Shown here: positions 1 to 9,044 of the stretch, piece after piece
Layout of the letters: each line of letters opens with the position of its first letter
Position numbering within the stretch: position 1 is the stretch's first letter
NCBI GenBank assembly: GCA_964533965.1
Contig: CAZHNN010000002.1
Span: forward strand, 62,001-126,000
DNA from: RGIG3178 sp964533965
GTDB lineage: Bacteria; Bacillota; Clostridia; Christensenellales; QAND01
Direction of reading: 5' to 3'
DNA: 64,000 nt
Program-made: the position numbers and the translations under genes
Notes under the pieces: generated by a model
The model's input: only the letters and a program-made list of their open reading frames with translations
Databases searched by the model: none
Told to the model about the DNA's origin: nothing

Positions 1-302
1 TACTTAAATTGCTTGAAGCAAAGGACATGTACGGCTATCAAATTATTGAGGAGCTTGCTAAAAAATCGGATGATACATTCCGGCTGAAAACCGGAACGCT
101 GTACCCAATTCTGCATGGGCTTGAAAATGACGGCATGGTGAGTTCCTATGACGAAACTACAGACAATGCACGTGTTCGAAGATATTATCATCTCACGAAT
201 AAAGGCCGAAGCTTGCTTTCGGAAAAGCACGATGAATGGGCTGCCTATACAAAAGCGGTAAACCGTATCATGGAAGGAGAGATAAGTTATGCAACCATTT
301 GA
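1..302 (+). CDS. PadR family transcriptional regulator, 5' end off the window
   Basis: Winged-helix repressor of the PadR family. The visible part carries the usual family signatures: the DMYGYQIIEEL helix, the GTLYPILHGLENDG recognition helix, and a wing with the RRYYHLTNKG motif. The reading frame stays open to the left edge (residues LKLLEAKD before the first internal start), so the true start lies upstream; the gene is a few residues to about 20 residues short. Its stop overlaps the start of the next gene by 14 bases, so the two are almost certainly one transcript and translationally coupled. PadR proteins often control the membrane protein gene beside them, which fits here; ligand unknown. 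Confidence 0.9.
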   Translation, partial: LKLLEAKDMYGYQIIEELAKKSDDTFRLKTGTLYPILHGLENDGMVSSYDETTDNARVRRYYHLTNKGRSLLSEKHDEWAAYTKAVNRIMEGEISYATI

Positions 303-1650
303 CAAAATTAAAGCGTATGTGGATTTAGTTTGTGAACAGATACGTTGGAAAAAAGCGCATCCGCGTTGTACACAAGAAATGGAAGATCATATCATCGACC
401 AAAGGGACTCCTATATGGCTCAAGGGTTGGATGAACAAACGGCTACGGAAAAAGCTATATTGGAAACCGGCGATGCCGTTCTCATCGGCATGCAGTTGGA
501 CCGCACGCACAGGCCTAGACCTCAGTGGACGATGCTTGCGACAACAGCGGTGCTGCTGCTCGCCGGAATTGTGATCCGCTTTTTCGTCTTTACGCAAGGG
601 CTTGGCTCAGGGGAGCCATCCGATTTGGCCTTCATGGCAATCGGGATCGCGGTCATGCTTGCCGCTTATTTTGGTGATTTCACGCTGATCGGCAAATATC
701 CCAAGACGATCTATTTTTCCGTAGCAGCTATGTCAGCCCTTTTGGTAGCGGCTGTTTGCATCCCTAATGCAGTATTTTTTCAAATACGGACGATCGCGTT
801 TTTGTACGATCCATACATTTTTCTATTCTTTCCTATCGCCTTCGCTGCTGTCATTTTTACTGCAAAAAACAGGGGGATCCCCGGTCTTATGATATGCGGA
901 ATTGCTTTTTCGATTTTCGCGCTGATTGCACTGAGCGAGCCTTCCATGTATGGGTTCTTCCTCTTTGTCGTTTCCGGCATAGCGCTTTTGGGCATCGCGC
1001 ACGCTCGAAACTGGTTTGGTATCAAAAAAGCATATGGTTATTTACTGATATTCGCTTTTGTCATACTTGTTGCGGCCGCTTTTATTCTAGTGAATTCAAA
1101 CAGCTACCGGTGGGGCCGAGCTACCGTCATTTTGAATCCCTCTGTTGATCCGAGCGGATTGGGATATATGGGCATGCAGGCAAGACTGCTTTTGAGTTTT
1201 GCTAAACCGTTTGGAGCGGCCAGCCTCCCGGATACGTTGCGTCAGAGAATTTCGAATCAGGACAGCCTTTATCAGAAGGATCTTATGCTGACAAAATTGA
1301 CCGTACAATTCGGGTGGATTGTGTTTGCGGTGATCGTAGGCATACTGTTGTTTTTTATGGTAAAAGGATTCAGGCTGTTTTTGAAACAAAAAAGCGGTCT
1401 GGGTTTGCTTGTGTCGCTGTCTGTCATGATGACGTTCACGATGCAGGTGGTAGGCTTCGTAGCCTTTAACCTCGGAATCCTGATCGGCATGCCATTTCCG
1501 CTGCCGCTGATATCCGGCAAGGTGGCCACGATGGTCAATATGGCGCTCATCGGCATTATGCTCTCTGTCTTTAGAACCGGCGATATTGTTGTTGACCCAA
1601 AAACCGAAGTTTCAAACCGCAAATCATTTACTGGAAGAACAGTTGCTTGA
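289..1650 (+). CDS. SEDS (FtsW/RodA/SpoVE)-like membrane protein with N-terminal permease-prefix domain
   Basis: 453 residues. Residues 1-80 form a soluble helical domain like the HAAS or permease-prefix domains found beside PadR regulators; roughly ten hydrophobic segments follow. The second half matches SEDS glycan polymerases: NPSVDPSGLGYMGMQA at about 284-297 resembles the NPEADPxGxGYQ motif, and KDLMLTKLTVQFGW places Asp331 where RodA/FtsW have the catalytic Asp of the DFIFxxLAEELG motif. The PLPLISGKVATMVNM segment corresponds to the conserved PFISYGGSS loop but has lost SYGG. AAGGAGA lies just before the ATG. It is probably a divergent cell-wall polymerase or regulator; enzymatic activity is not shown by sequence. 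Confidence 0.8.
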   Translation: MQPFDKIKAYVDLVCEQIRWKKAHPRCTQEMEDHIIDQRDSYMAQGLDEQTATEKAILETGDAVLIGMQLDRTHRPRPQWTMLATTAVLLLAGIVIRFFVFTQGLGSGEPSDLAFMAIGIAVMLAAYFGDFTLIGKYPKTIYFSVAAMSALLVAAVCIPNAVFFQIRTIAFLYDPYIFLFFPIAFAAVIFTAKNRGIPGLMICGIAFSIFALIALSEPSMYGFFLFVVSGIALLGIAHARNWFGIKKAYGYLLIFAFVILVAAAFILVNSNSYRWGRATVILNPSVDPSGLGYMGMQARLLLSFAKPFGAASLPDTLRQRISNQDSLYQKDLMLTKLTVQFGWIVFAVIVGILLFFMVKGFRLFLKQKSGLGLLVSLSVMMTFTMQVVGFVAFNLGILIGMPFPLPLISGKVATMVNMALIGIMLSVFRTGDIVVDPKTEVSNRKSFTGRTVA

Positions 1651-1701
1651 CAGTGGTTTTTAGAATATACAAAGAATGATAATGTGTGTTCTCTTTAACT
1701 A

Positions 1702-1739
1702 AAGCAAAGCCCATAAACGCAGTATTACGGGCTTTGTAG
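1702..1739. terminator. bidirectional hairpin terminator
   Basis: CAAAGCCC (1705-1712) pairs with GGGCTTTG (1729-1736). Read on the minus strand the hairpin is followed by CTTTA, closing the Tad operon; on the plus strand it ends the PadR-SEDS unit. A nearly identical hairpin sits at 14641-14682 beyond the surface-protein gene. Confidence 0.6.
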
Positions 1740-1816
1740 TACTTAGTACATCAGTGCAGAATTCCGGGACTACTTGGATTACCACGACTGCTGTTGTGTC
1801 CATTGCCATAGTCAAC

Positions 1817-2557
1817 CTAAATGGTCGGATCATTCTGCCTACATTCAGCTTTTATTTCCTTATAGAATTCAACTGACGAAGTACTTAAGATACCAATAAT
1901 CTTTATAAGCTCGTTCATGAGAACATCTGCATTCTCAATATTGGAATCAAGACGATGCTTATAATCCTCCATTTTTCGATCGATAACTGTGTTTTGGTCC
2001 GTATGTAAAGTAAGCAGGGATTGAATGCCTGCTTCGTTTCTTTTGCATTCCACTCTGAGCTTTTCCATGCCTTCCTTTAACCCTTGATTTTCTTTTGAGA
2101 CCTGCTGAATGTCACGGGTAAGGATGGCATTTTGTTTTGCGAGGCTTTCTGCCTGCTTTTTAATTTGCTGATCTCTCTCTAATTCGTTTTCCAGTCGTGC
2201 TATAGTTTTTTTGAGGCTATTATTTTCAAGAAGAATTTCAGATTCAGGGAAGCCTTTCAATCGCCTCTCTATAAGTGTCTTAAGGTCCGCGTTCTGCTTT
2301 TCAATCTTTTGTGCATCCTCTTTACTGCTCTTGATAAGCTGCTCCCGCTCCTGTGCTAACATACTGATTTGAGAAACGTATTCCTCTATCTTATCAGCAA
2401 ACGCTTTATTGGATTGTTCAATGGTTTCATAAAGGCTTTCGATGTACGCTTCGACTTCCTTACACTGGTACCCTAACGCCGCTTTCTTTATGGGCAAACC
2501 GTTCTCCTGCGCAAATCGCAGCTGCTTTATTTTTTCATGGGTTGCTGCCGAATCCAT
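1817..2557 (-). CDS. DivIVA-like coiled-coil protein, last gene of Tad operon
   Basis: 246 residues, almost wholly predicted coiled coil from residue 35 to 210 (heptads rich in Glu, Lys, Leu, Gln). The N-terminal stretch GYQCKEVEAYIESLYETIE resembles the DivIVA lipid-binding domain (GYDxxEVDxFLxxL). No signal peptide. It follows the DUF192 gene by 17 bases and a GGAGTAA site precedes the ATG. By analogy with DivIVA-type polar scaffolds, it could position the pilus machine at curved membrane or the pole; that role is inference from neighbourhood only. Confidence 0.65.
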   Translation of the reverse strand: MDSAATHEKIKQLRFAQENGLPIKKAALGYQCKEVEAYIESLYETIEQSNKAFADKIEEYVSQISMLAQEREQLIKSSKEDAQKIEKQNADLKTLIERRLKGFPESEILLENNSLKKTIARLENELERDQQIKKQAESLAKQNAILTRDIQQVSKENQGLKEGMEKLRVECKRNEAGIQSLLTLHTDQNTVIDRKMEDYKHRLDSNIENADVLMNELIKIIGILSTSSVEFYKEIKAECRQNDPTI

Positions 2558-2574
2558 ATTAGTTACTCCTTCAT

Positions 2575-2913
2575 CTATTTATTGACTTGGGTCATTCTCA
2601 GTGTGTCGCCGGTTTTTAGGCCCGTTTTTTGAACGGTACCGCTTCTGAGTTCCATCACCTGGCAGCAGCCTTTAATTTTAGGGCTGATACTGTTTCTGTT
2701 CAAAGATTCGTTAATAAACAGTACGGTTCCATCATCGGAGAGAAAAACGACATCTATGCAAAACTTCATATGGAAAGTGTGCACCTGGTTGCACGGTCGA
2801 ATTAAAAGGCCTTCGTTATCCGGCATTGATTTTTTGCCCATAAGGCCTATGAATCTTTTCAAAAAGCTGTTGGCAATGCGCAGGGGGTCTGCAATAACGT
2901 TATTGTCAATCAT
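2575..2913 (-). CDS. DUF192 family protein
   Basis: Matches the DUF192 fold: RFIGLMGK near the N terminus, GLLIRPCNQVHTFHMKFCIDV in the middle (the conserved HTxxMxFxID core), and a C-terminal ELRSGTVQKTGLKTGD. Domain function is unknown. I use the ATG at 2913, which lies beyond the tadC stop; an upstream TTG at 2958 would overlap tadC by 23 bases and add 15 residues. No signal peptide is apparent in either form. It sits inside the Tad operon between tadC and the DivIVA-like gene. Confidence 0.75.
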   Translation of the reverse strand: MIDNNVIADPLRIANSFLKRFIGLMGKKSMPDNEGLLIRPCNQVHTFHMKFCIDVVFLSDDGTVLFINESLNRNSISPKIKGCCQVMELRSGTVQKTGLKTGDTLRMTQVNK

Positions 2914-2935
2914 TGCCGCATATGTCTTCTTTGTT

Positions 2936-3847
2936 TTATTTTGCGAATGTTTCAACAATCTTCATCACCGCCGGCCCTAAAAGAATGATAAACGTCACGG
3001 GAAAAATGAAGGCGATCAGCGGCAGCATCATCTTAACCGGCGCTTTCATCGCCTTTTCCTCTGCCGCCTGTTTGCGGAACAGCCTTAATTGCGAGGATTG
3101 CGCCTGCATGACATTGCGTAGTGGTAACCCTATCTGATCGGACTGTATCAGCGCACCCACAAATGCTTTTAATTCAGGAACACTGTTCCGTTCCGTCAGA
3201 TTTTTTAGCGCTTCTCTTCTTGGCAAACCCATCTGGATCTCGTTTTTGACAACGGTGAGTTCATCCACCAGCGGGCCGTAGTAAAACTCTTCTATGTACA
3301 TCAGCGCGGCGTCAAAGCTTAAACCCGCCTCCACGCTTACCGCAAGAAGGTCCAAAATATCCGGCAGCTGGTGGCGTACGGCTTCCTGCCGTTTTTTAAT
3401 ACGAAATGACAAATAGAAGACAGGCCCTCCGATCGAAAGCAAAATACCCGCAGCATATACAAGCAGCTTAAGCAGTGCATCAAAATCCGATAGAAAGACG
3501 ATGGATATCGTAATCGCAAGTCCGACAAAAACATACACAGCCCTCAGTGCGGAGTATTCGACCACAGACATGCGGATGCCCGCCAGAATCAGGCTCTTTT
3601 CAAGCCGTGAGGATTCTTTTTTTGCCGGCAGTAGACGGGAGAATGATTTTACCACACCATTTATCGCCGGAGCGATTATGCGTTTGTATATAGGAATCGT
3701 TAATTCTTCATCAACGACCCCTTTATATTTTCCCGCTATTTTCATCAAGCGTCTGTTTTTCTTGTCCATATTGACGCCCAATTTATAAAACAGTGCGGCG
3801 AACAGCGTAAATGCCAGACACATGCAAGCAGCAATCAGGAGCTTCAA
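2936..3847 (-). CDS. tadC: Tad pilus inner-membrane platform protein TadC
   Basis: 303 residues with a type II secretion F domain: cytoplasmic block around 140-265 containing DLLAVSVEAGLSFDAALMYI and GLPRREALKNL, and hydrophobic segments at the N terminus, about 90-150 and the C terminus. It pairs with TadB to form the platform in the cytoplasmic membrane on which CpaF drives pilin assembly. The start is TTG, placed by the AAAGGAGAA site; it lies 15 bases downstream of tadB. Confidence 0.9.
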   Translation of the reverse strand: MKLLIAACMCLAFTLFAALFYKLGVNMDKKNRRLMKIAGKYKGVVDEELTIPIYKRIIAPAINGVVKSFSRLLPAKKESSRLEKSLILAGIRMSVVEYSALRAVYVFVGLAITISIVFLSDFDALLKLLVYAAGILLSIGGPVFYLSFRIKKRQEAVRHQLPDILDLLAVSVEAGLSFDAALMYIEEFYYGPLVDELTVVKNEIQMGLPRREALKNLTERNSVPELKAFVGALIQSDQIGLPLRNVMQAQSSQLRLFRKQAAEEKAMKAPVKMMLPLIAFIFPVTFIILLGPAVMKIVETFAK

Positions 3848-3862
3848 AGAGCATTCTCCTTT

Positions 3863-4807
3863 CTAGAATTTGACCTTGATCACCCTGTTTGCGACCAGAA
3901 ACCCGGTTAATTCAAGAATAGCCGCAGCAAACAGCATGATCGTACCCGCTTTTGTTTCAAAGAACATCCTGATGTAGGAAGGATTGATCAGCATTAGGAT
4001 CAGAATCAAAAAGACGGGAATCAATCCCACCACCTTACCCGATGTCCTTCCGGTGGTTGTCAATACCCGCAGGTTTGCTTTGATTTTTAGCCGCTCCCGG
4101 ATGGTCTCGGATATATTCTGCATAATTTCGGAGAGGTTGCCGCCTACTTTGCGCTGGATCAATATCGCGGATACGATCAGCATGAAATCCTTGCTTTTTA
4201 GCCGGTCGGCCATATTCATAAGAGCGGATTCAAGGGGGAGTCCGAGCTGCATTTCCTTCAATACCCTGCCGAATTCCCTGGATATGGGTTCGGGTGTCTC
4301 GCGAACAATCCCCTCTAACGCCTGCTGGAACGAAAGCCCGGTTTTGAGGCAGTTTCCTAAAATCAATAGCGCTTGTATGAGCTGCTCTTCCATCAACGCT
4401 ATGCGTTTTGCTTTTTTGCGCTGCAGAAAAAAGACAGGAGCACACGATCCAATGACGAACAACGCCGCGGATACAAGCCAATCCGATCCCAATAAAAGGC
4501 TTATGCCGGAAGGCAGGAAAGCACAGGACAAAAAGAGAATGATAAATTCTTCCGCATTTAGCTTGATGCCTGCAAGGGAAAGCGACGAGGCCAGATTCGG
4601 CATGAGCCGACCTCTATCATTTGGCCTCCATTTGCTCGGTTTTTTTCTCGCAATGCTAGTTTTTTCGCTTGCTGGATTGCGAATATTCAACAGCTTTTTT
4701 AACCTGTTCTGCTCCGCTATTTTCTTTTCCGCCACCTTATACGCAACGGATAGGGCAACGGTAAAGGCGAACAGGAACACGCTCATACAAAGAAACAATG
4801 TTGGCAT
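3863..4807 (-). CDS. tadB: Tad pilus inner-membrane platform protein TadB
   Basis: 314 residues. N-terminal membrane segment (about 1-22), two further segments near 85-125, a type II secretion F domain (LIQALLILGNCLKTGLSF, LGLPLESALMNMADRL, KVGGNLSEIMQNI) and a C-terminal hairpin of membrane segments. It partners TadC as the assembly platform. ATG start with GGAGAGGG upstream; 15 bases separate it from cpaF. Typical family length. Confidence 0.9.
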   Translation of the reverse strand: MPTLFLCMSVFLFAFTVALSVAYKVAEKKIAEQNRLKKLLNIRNPASEKTSIARKKPSKWRPNDRGRLMPNLASSLSLAGIKLNAEEFIILFLSCAFLPSGISLLLGSDWLVSAALFVIGSCAPVFFLQRKKAKRIALMEEQLIQALLILGNCLKTGLSFQQALEGIVRETPEPISREFGRVLKEMQLGLPLESALMNMADRLKSKDFMLIVSAILIQRKVGGNLSEIMQNISETIRERLKIKANLRVLTTTGRTSGKVVGLIPVFLILILMLINPSYIRMFFETKAGTIMLFAAAILELTGFLVANRVIKVKF

Positions 4808-4822
4808 ACTTTCAGCCCTCTC

Positions 4823-6154
4823 CTAATCCCTACACCAGTCTTCCGAGTAACGGATTCCATTTTCCTTAAATGTTTCTACGCAGCGAGGAACGATGCCGGT
4901 TGCCCTGAACTTTGTTTTCACCCTGTCTGAACCATCCAACGTACCCGCTTTTTCACACACAAAAATATCCTGCAGTGTTATGACATCGCCCTCCATGCCC
5001 AACACCTCGGTGATGTTGGTGATTTTCCGGCTGCCGTCCTTCATGCGCTGCTGGTACACGATAATATCGATGGCGGAGGAAATCTGTTCGCGGATAGCCC
5101 TTACCGGCAGGTCCATGCCGGACATCAGCGTCATGGTTTCCACCCGGGACAGCGTATCCCTCGGAGAGTTTGCATGCGCCGTTGTTAAAGATCCGTCATG
5201 GCCCGTATTCATTGCCTGCAGCATGTCAAGCGCTTCCCCGGATCTTACTTCTCCCACGACGATCCTGTCCGGGCGCATCCTAAGCGCGTTTCGAACAAGG
5301 TCGCGTATGGTGATTTGGCCTACCCCCTCAACATTCGGCGGACGACTTTCAAGCGTAATCACATGCTCCTGCTTCAATTGCAATTCGGCGGCATCCTCTA
5401 TGGTGATGATCCGTTCGTCGTGCGGGATGTAGCCCGATAGAATATTTAAAAGCGTTGTTTTTCCGCTTCCGGTGCCGCCTGAAATGATGATGTTGAGCCT
5501 GCCTTTCACGCACGCTTCCAAAAATGAGATCATTTTATGAGAAGCGGAACCATACCCCAACAAATCCTGGTCGGTCAGCGGTACTCTGGAAAATTTCCTG
5601 ATGGTGATGACGGGGCCGATCAGAGACAACGGCGGTATGATGATGTTGACGCGAGAGCCGTCTTTCAGCCTTGCGTCCACCATAGGGGTTGCTTCATCAA
5701 TATGTCTGCCAACCAAGGACACGACCCGGTCGATGATATTTCTTAAGTGCTCCGTATCCCGGAACAGCACCTTGCAGGGTTCGATTTTGCCTGCTTTTTC
5801 GATGTAGATGTTGTACGGGCCGTTGACCATAATTTCGGTGATATCAGGATCATTCAACAGATTTTCCAGCGGACCGTACCCCATTACATCATTGAACAGT
5901 TCATCGGCAATCCGCACACGCTCCGGCCGGTTCATATCTCCTGCAACGATTTCGAGAACATCGTCGATCACATTTTTGACGGATTCTTCTGCCGTTTCTT
6001 TTTGAAGATGGTGTTTGTCCAGTTCCCGGATAACCTCATGGTGTGCCTTGTCCCGTATGCTTTTGGAGATTTCCATTTGCCTGGACTTATCCGGTTTATC
6101 GCCATCGAAAAGTTCGGTGGTCTTGCGTTTTTCCAGCCTTTCCAAAAGCGCCAT
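4823..6154 (-). CDS. cpaF: Tad pilus assembly ATPase CpaF (TadA)
   Basis: 443 residues of secretion/pilus hexameric ATPase. The N-terminal domain (about 60-150, PLENLLNDPDITEIMVNG) precedes the RecA-like domain with Walker A GGTGSGKTTLLN, Asp box IITIEDAAELQL, Walker B MRPDRIVVGEVRSGEA and His box TGHDGSLTTAHANS. It hydrolyses ATP to power pilin polymerisation. I use the ATG at 6154 because AAGGGGG sits six bases before it and this leaves a one-base gap to the cpaE stop; a longer frame back to 6190 would overlap cpaE. Confidence 0.95.
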   Translation of the reverse strand: MALLERLEKRKTTELFDGDKPDKSRQMEISKSIRDKAHHEVIRELDKHHLQKETAEESVKNVIDDVLEIVAGDMNRPERVRIADELFNDVMGYGPLENLLNDPDITEIMVNGPYNIYIEKAGKIEPCKVLFRDTEHLRNIIDRVVSLVGRHIDEATPMVDARLKDGSRVNIIIPPLSLIGPVITIRKFSRVPLTDQDLLGYGSASHKMISFLEACVKGRLNIIISGGTGSGKTTLLNILSGYIPHDERIITIEDAAELQLKQEHVITLESRPPNVEGVGQITIRDLVRNALRMRPDRIVVGEVRSGEALDMLQAMNTGHDGSLTTAHANSPRDTLSRVETMTLMSGMDLPVRAIREQISSAIDIIVYQQRMKDGSRKITNITEVLGMEGDVITLQDIFVCEKAGTLDGSDRVKTKFRATGIVPRCVETFKENGIRYSEDWCRD

Positions 6155-6155
6155 G

Positions 6156-7313
6156 TTAAGCCCCCTTGCTTCTCTTGGTGGGCTGCTCATTGTTCAAAAT
6201 CGCATCGGCCAGCGCTAAAAATTCTTTGCCGATCGCGGTTCTGGGAGCACCCATGACAAGTGGTACACCTCGGTTCAAGGATGAAATGGTTGTTTTCCAG
6301 TCGGACGAAATACGATACCTGACCGGATGGTCCAGAATATTCTGTACATCCTTAATGGATATAGAGCCGCCCGAATCCCGGTTAACAATTAACCGCACCT
6401 TGTCCCCGAGATTCAGGGAATTCAAAATATCAAGGCTGACCTTCGTATTCCGGATCGTGGCGATATCCAACGTAACGACCGTCAGCACAACGTCGGCGGT
6501 TTCGATCGCAACGATGGAAATATCGTTGAAATAGGGCGGCGAATCAATGACGACAAAATCGAAAAACGGCCTTACGGTATCGATGATTTTTTCAATGCTT
6601 TTTGCCTGAATGGCTTCCGCCATTTCCGGGCTTTGCGGGGCGCAGAGCACACTGACGGTGGAGGAATGCAGGTGCATGTAGCTTTTGATCATTTCAATAT
6701 CATAGGCTTGTTTTTCCTGTACGAGATCGGCAATGGTATCTTTGGGATCAATGTCGAAGAACAGGTTGATATCGCCGAACTGCAGGTCCAGATCGATCAG
6801 CGCCACGCGCTTGTTTTTCCGCGCCAGCGAAACCGCAAGGTTGGCTGCAATCGTCGATTTGCCGATGCCGCCTTTGGATCCGAATACGGTAATGACTTTG
6901 GAGGAAAGCGCTTCTTTTGCCGGGGTGCTGTTCCTGTTCCTTGATCTTTCCTGAGCCGTTCCTTGTTTAATGCTTTCAATGAGAACCTGTTTTTCGCAAT
7001 TGAGGTCCAACACTTTCCGGACACCGGCTTGCATGGCTTTTTCAACAAACGGCAAGCTGATACTTCCGCTTAAAATGAAAACTGCGCAACCGGGTAGGGA
7101 CACATACAACTCCCCCGCTAAATGCAGAGCCTGATCCTCTTCCTCCCCGCCGTTTAGTAAAACCACCGCGTCGGGCGTGAAGCTTCTGGCTTTTTCCAAA
7201 GCTGCATCGCCATATTTTGCAAAACCTAAAAAGGCTATTTCCTCATGCGTAAGTTTCGTCTTGATCTCGTATCTGGCGTCATCCCCAATTACCAGTACTT
7301 TGACTTTTTCCAT
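6156..7313 (-). CDS. cpaE: CpaE/TadZ-like ParA-type localisation ATPase
   Basis: 385 residues. Residues 1-120 form a receiver-like domain (VKVLVIGDDARYE, PDAVVLLNG, GVRKVLDL) without an obvious phospho-acceptor Asp. Residues 140-370 are a MinD/ParA ATPase with deviant Walker A VFGSKGGIGKSTIAANL, the ALIDLDLQFGD switch I and FVVIDSPPYFND Walker B. CpaE/TadZ proteins place the Tad machine at the pole. AGAGGAAAA precedes the ATG; it is one base upstream of cpaF. Confidence 0.9.
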   Translation of the reverse strand: MEKVKVLVIGDDARYEIKTKLTHEEIAFLGFAKYGDAALEKARSFTPDAVVLLNGGEEEDQALHLAGELYVSLPGCAVFILSGSISLPFVEKAMQAGVRKVLDLNCEKQVLIESIKQGTAQERSRNRNSTPAKEALSSKVITVFGSKGGIGKSTIAANLAVSLARKNKRVALIDLDLQFGDINLFFDIDPKDTIADLVQEKQAYDIEMIKSYMHLHSSTVSVLCAPQSPEMAEAIQAKSIEKIIDTVRPFFDFVVIDSPPYFNDISIVAIETADVVLTVVTLDIATIRNTKVSLDILNSLNLGDKVRLIVNRDSGGSISIKDVQNILDHPVRYRISSDWKTTISSLNRGVPLVMGAPRTAIGKEFLALADAILNNEQPTKRSKGA

Positions 7314-7333
7314 TGTGTTTTCCTCTTTTCGCT

Positions 7334-8023
7334 TTATGGAGCATAAGGCTGCGTATTGTTCAAGTTGGTTTCCGAATTGGGTCTTAATATTACGTTAAAC
7401 CTGCCGTTGACTTGCGCATAAAAAAGCTTCAGCGCTTCTTCGGGGGTAACTGCCAAGGTGATGATGGTATAGCCTTTAGACTTCCCGTCGCTGTTCAAGG
7501 TTGCGGTGCTGGTCACCAGCACTTCAATGTTCTGCAAGAGCAGCACAGTTTTGGATTCTTTGGTTGTCGTAGCGGTATTGTTTTTAGCGATCATCAAAGC
7601 CGCGACAACGTCAACGTGATCGCCCTTTTTGATGTAGCCGGCCACACCGGACTTATCGTCAACCTCAATGGAAAAAGCTCGCTTCCCGGCCGGTATGTTG
7701 TAAGAGAGTCCTCCGGTGTCAATGCTCTTTTCACTGACATTGGAAACCAGAACCTGCTCGTCCACTTCAATGCTGCTGTTGCTGACTTTCCCTATTGCAT
7801 AGGAAAGAGCGGTAACGGCTTTGGGATTGACAGCGGTAGAAGGCAGCTTACGGACTTCAAGCATGTCCGCCGTAATCAGCGTTCGCTGCGGTATGCTTTT
7901 TACCGCAACGACGACATCCGTGAGATTTTCTTCCGATGTCTTTTCAACCTGCTTTGCGAAGCTGAATACTGCTATTCCGGCAATGATTGCGAATATTAAA
8001 GCAAATGCATAGATTTTTTTCAC
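7334..8023 (-). CDS. cpaB: Flp pilus assembly protein CpaB (RcpC)
   Basis: 229 residues with one N-terminal membrane segment (about 3-23) followed by an SAF domain (residues about 37-105: VVVAVKSIPQRTLITADMLE, then LVSNVSEKSI) and a RcpC-type domain with IKKGDHVDVVAAL. In Gram-negatives this protein works with the secretin; here, with no secretin gene in sight, it is probably an extracytoplasmic or envelope-spanning pilus component. GTG start just after GGAGGTATAC. Confidence 0.88.
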   Translation of the reverse strand: MKKIYAFALIFAIIAGIAVFSFAKQVEKTSEENLTDVVVAVKSIPQRTLITADMLEVRKLPSTAVNPKAVTALSYAIGKVSNSSIEVDEQVLVSNVSEKSIDTGGLSYNIPAGKRAFSIEVDDKSGVAGYIKKGDHVDVVAALMIAKNNTATTTKESKTVLLLQNIEVLVTSTATLNSDGKSKGYTIITLAVTPEEALKLFYAQVNGRFNVILRPNSETNLNNTQPYAP

Positions 8024-8056
8024 CGTATACCTCCGAAATACGATGAGCCGGCCTAA

Positions 8057-9043
8057 TCATTCGGTTAGACTGATGTTATACAGGCCGTACTCAGACGTTG
8101 CCCAGTTGACATTTTCATTTGCATTTCCCGATTCACAGGCTTTCACATAGGAGCCAAGCACCTCATCCTTTGTGATGCCTTCGATGACAAACTCGGCGAA
8201 TCCCATGACCCGGACATATTGGGTTCCGACTTTTTGAATGACGAGCACTGTGATGACTCTCGGGCAATCGGGGTCAAAATGCTCGGCCGTGCAGCCCCCG
8301 GACCCCGTAAAGTGTGTGCACTGGCTGTACCTTAACGCAATCGCATCCTCCGTGGGCCCCGCCATATTGCCCTTTTCAACGGGCAGCAGGGTTTCGCCTG
8401 CGTAGATCGTTCCGCTGTAGCCGTACATCAGCCAGGATTCAAAGTCCTTGGCGCCGCCGCCCTTGACGCCATCAAGGTCGATCGCCCCGTACGAGCCGAT
8501 GGTTCCGCCTCCGCCGCCGTACTTCAGATAGATATGCTCCGTTTTTCCACTGTCAATCGCTTGTTTCAGTTCAAGATAATCCACGCCCAAAGGCACGCAG
8601 TCATTGGCCGCAAGGCTGGGGGCAATGATAGCCTTTGCCCGTCTTTCAAAAGAAAAAGTATTGACGCCGATGATCTTTGCAAATGTCGTACTAATTTGAC
8701 AGGGTATGCTGACTCTTACGCTTGTGTATCTGCCATACAGAGGGTCACCTAAAACGATATTATCCACTGATATCGGATAGTTGCCGTTCTTGTTGGCATA
8801 ATCAACAGCCGTTTCCTTTACCAACGCGATCGCAGACTCATCGGTTACATCGACGGGCAGAAGCTTCGTTGCCGCAAGCGTTGCCGAGTCCGCTGCATTC
8901 TGCAATTTCGACGTATTGAAATAGGCGATCCCATAGTCGACCGCAAATGCGGTGAATACCAACAATGCGGTCAATGTTATTACAACGAGGATGGTGGATG
9001 CACCACATTCTTCATGGCGGATTTTATTCAGCAGCTTTCTCAT
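8057..9043 (-). CDS. TadG-like pilus-associated protein
   Basis: 328 residues. The N terminus has a charged stretch then a long hydrophobic helix (ASTILVVITLTALLVFTAFA) followed by YFNTSKLQNAADSATLAA, the signature of TadE/TadG N-terminal domains. The remainder is a likely extracytoplasmic region with glycine-rich turns (YGGGGGTIGSYG) and four or more Cys. TadG-like proteins are minor pseudopilins or anchors of the Flp pilus. One base separates it from the preceding tadE-like stop. Confidence 0.82.
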   Translation of the reverse strand: MRKLLNKIRHEECGASTILVVITLTALLVFTAFAVDYGIAYFNTSKLQNAADSATLAATKLLPVDVTDESAIALVKETAVDYANKNGNYPISVDNIVLGDPLYGRYTSVRVSIPCQISTTFAKIIGVNTFSFERRAKAIIAPSLAANDCVPLGVDYLELKQAIDSGKTEHIYLKYGGGGGTIGSYGAIDLDGVKGGGAKDFESWLMYGYSGTIYAGETLLPVEKGNMAGPTEDAIALRYSQCTHFTGSGGCTAEHFDPDCPRVITVLVIQKVGTQYVRVMGFAEFVIEGITKDEVLGSYVKACESGNANENVNWATSEYGLYNISLTE

Positions 9044-9044
9044 T

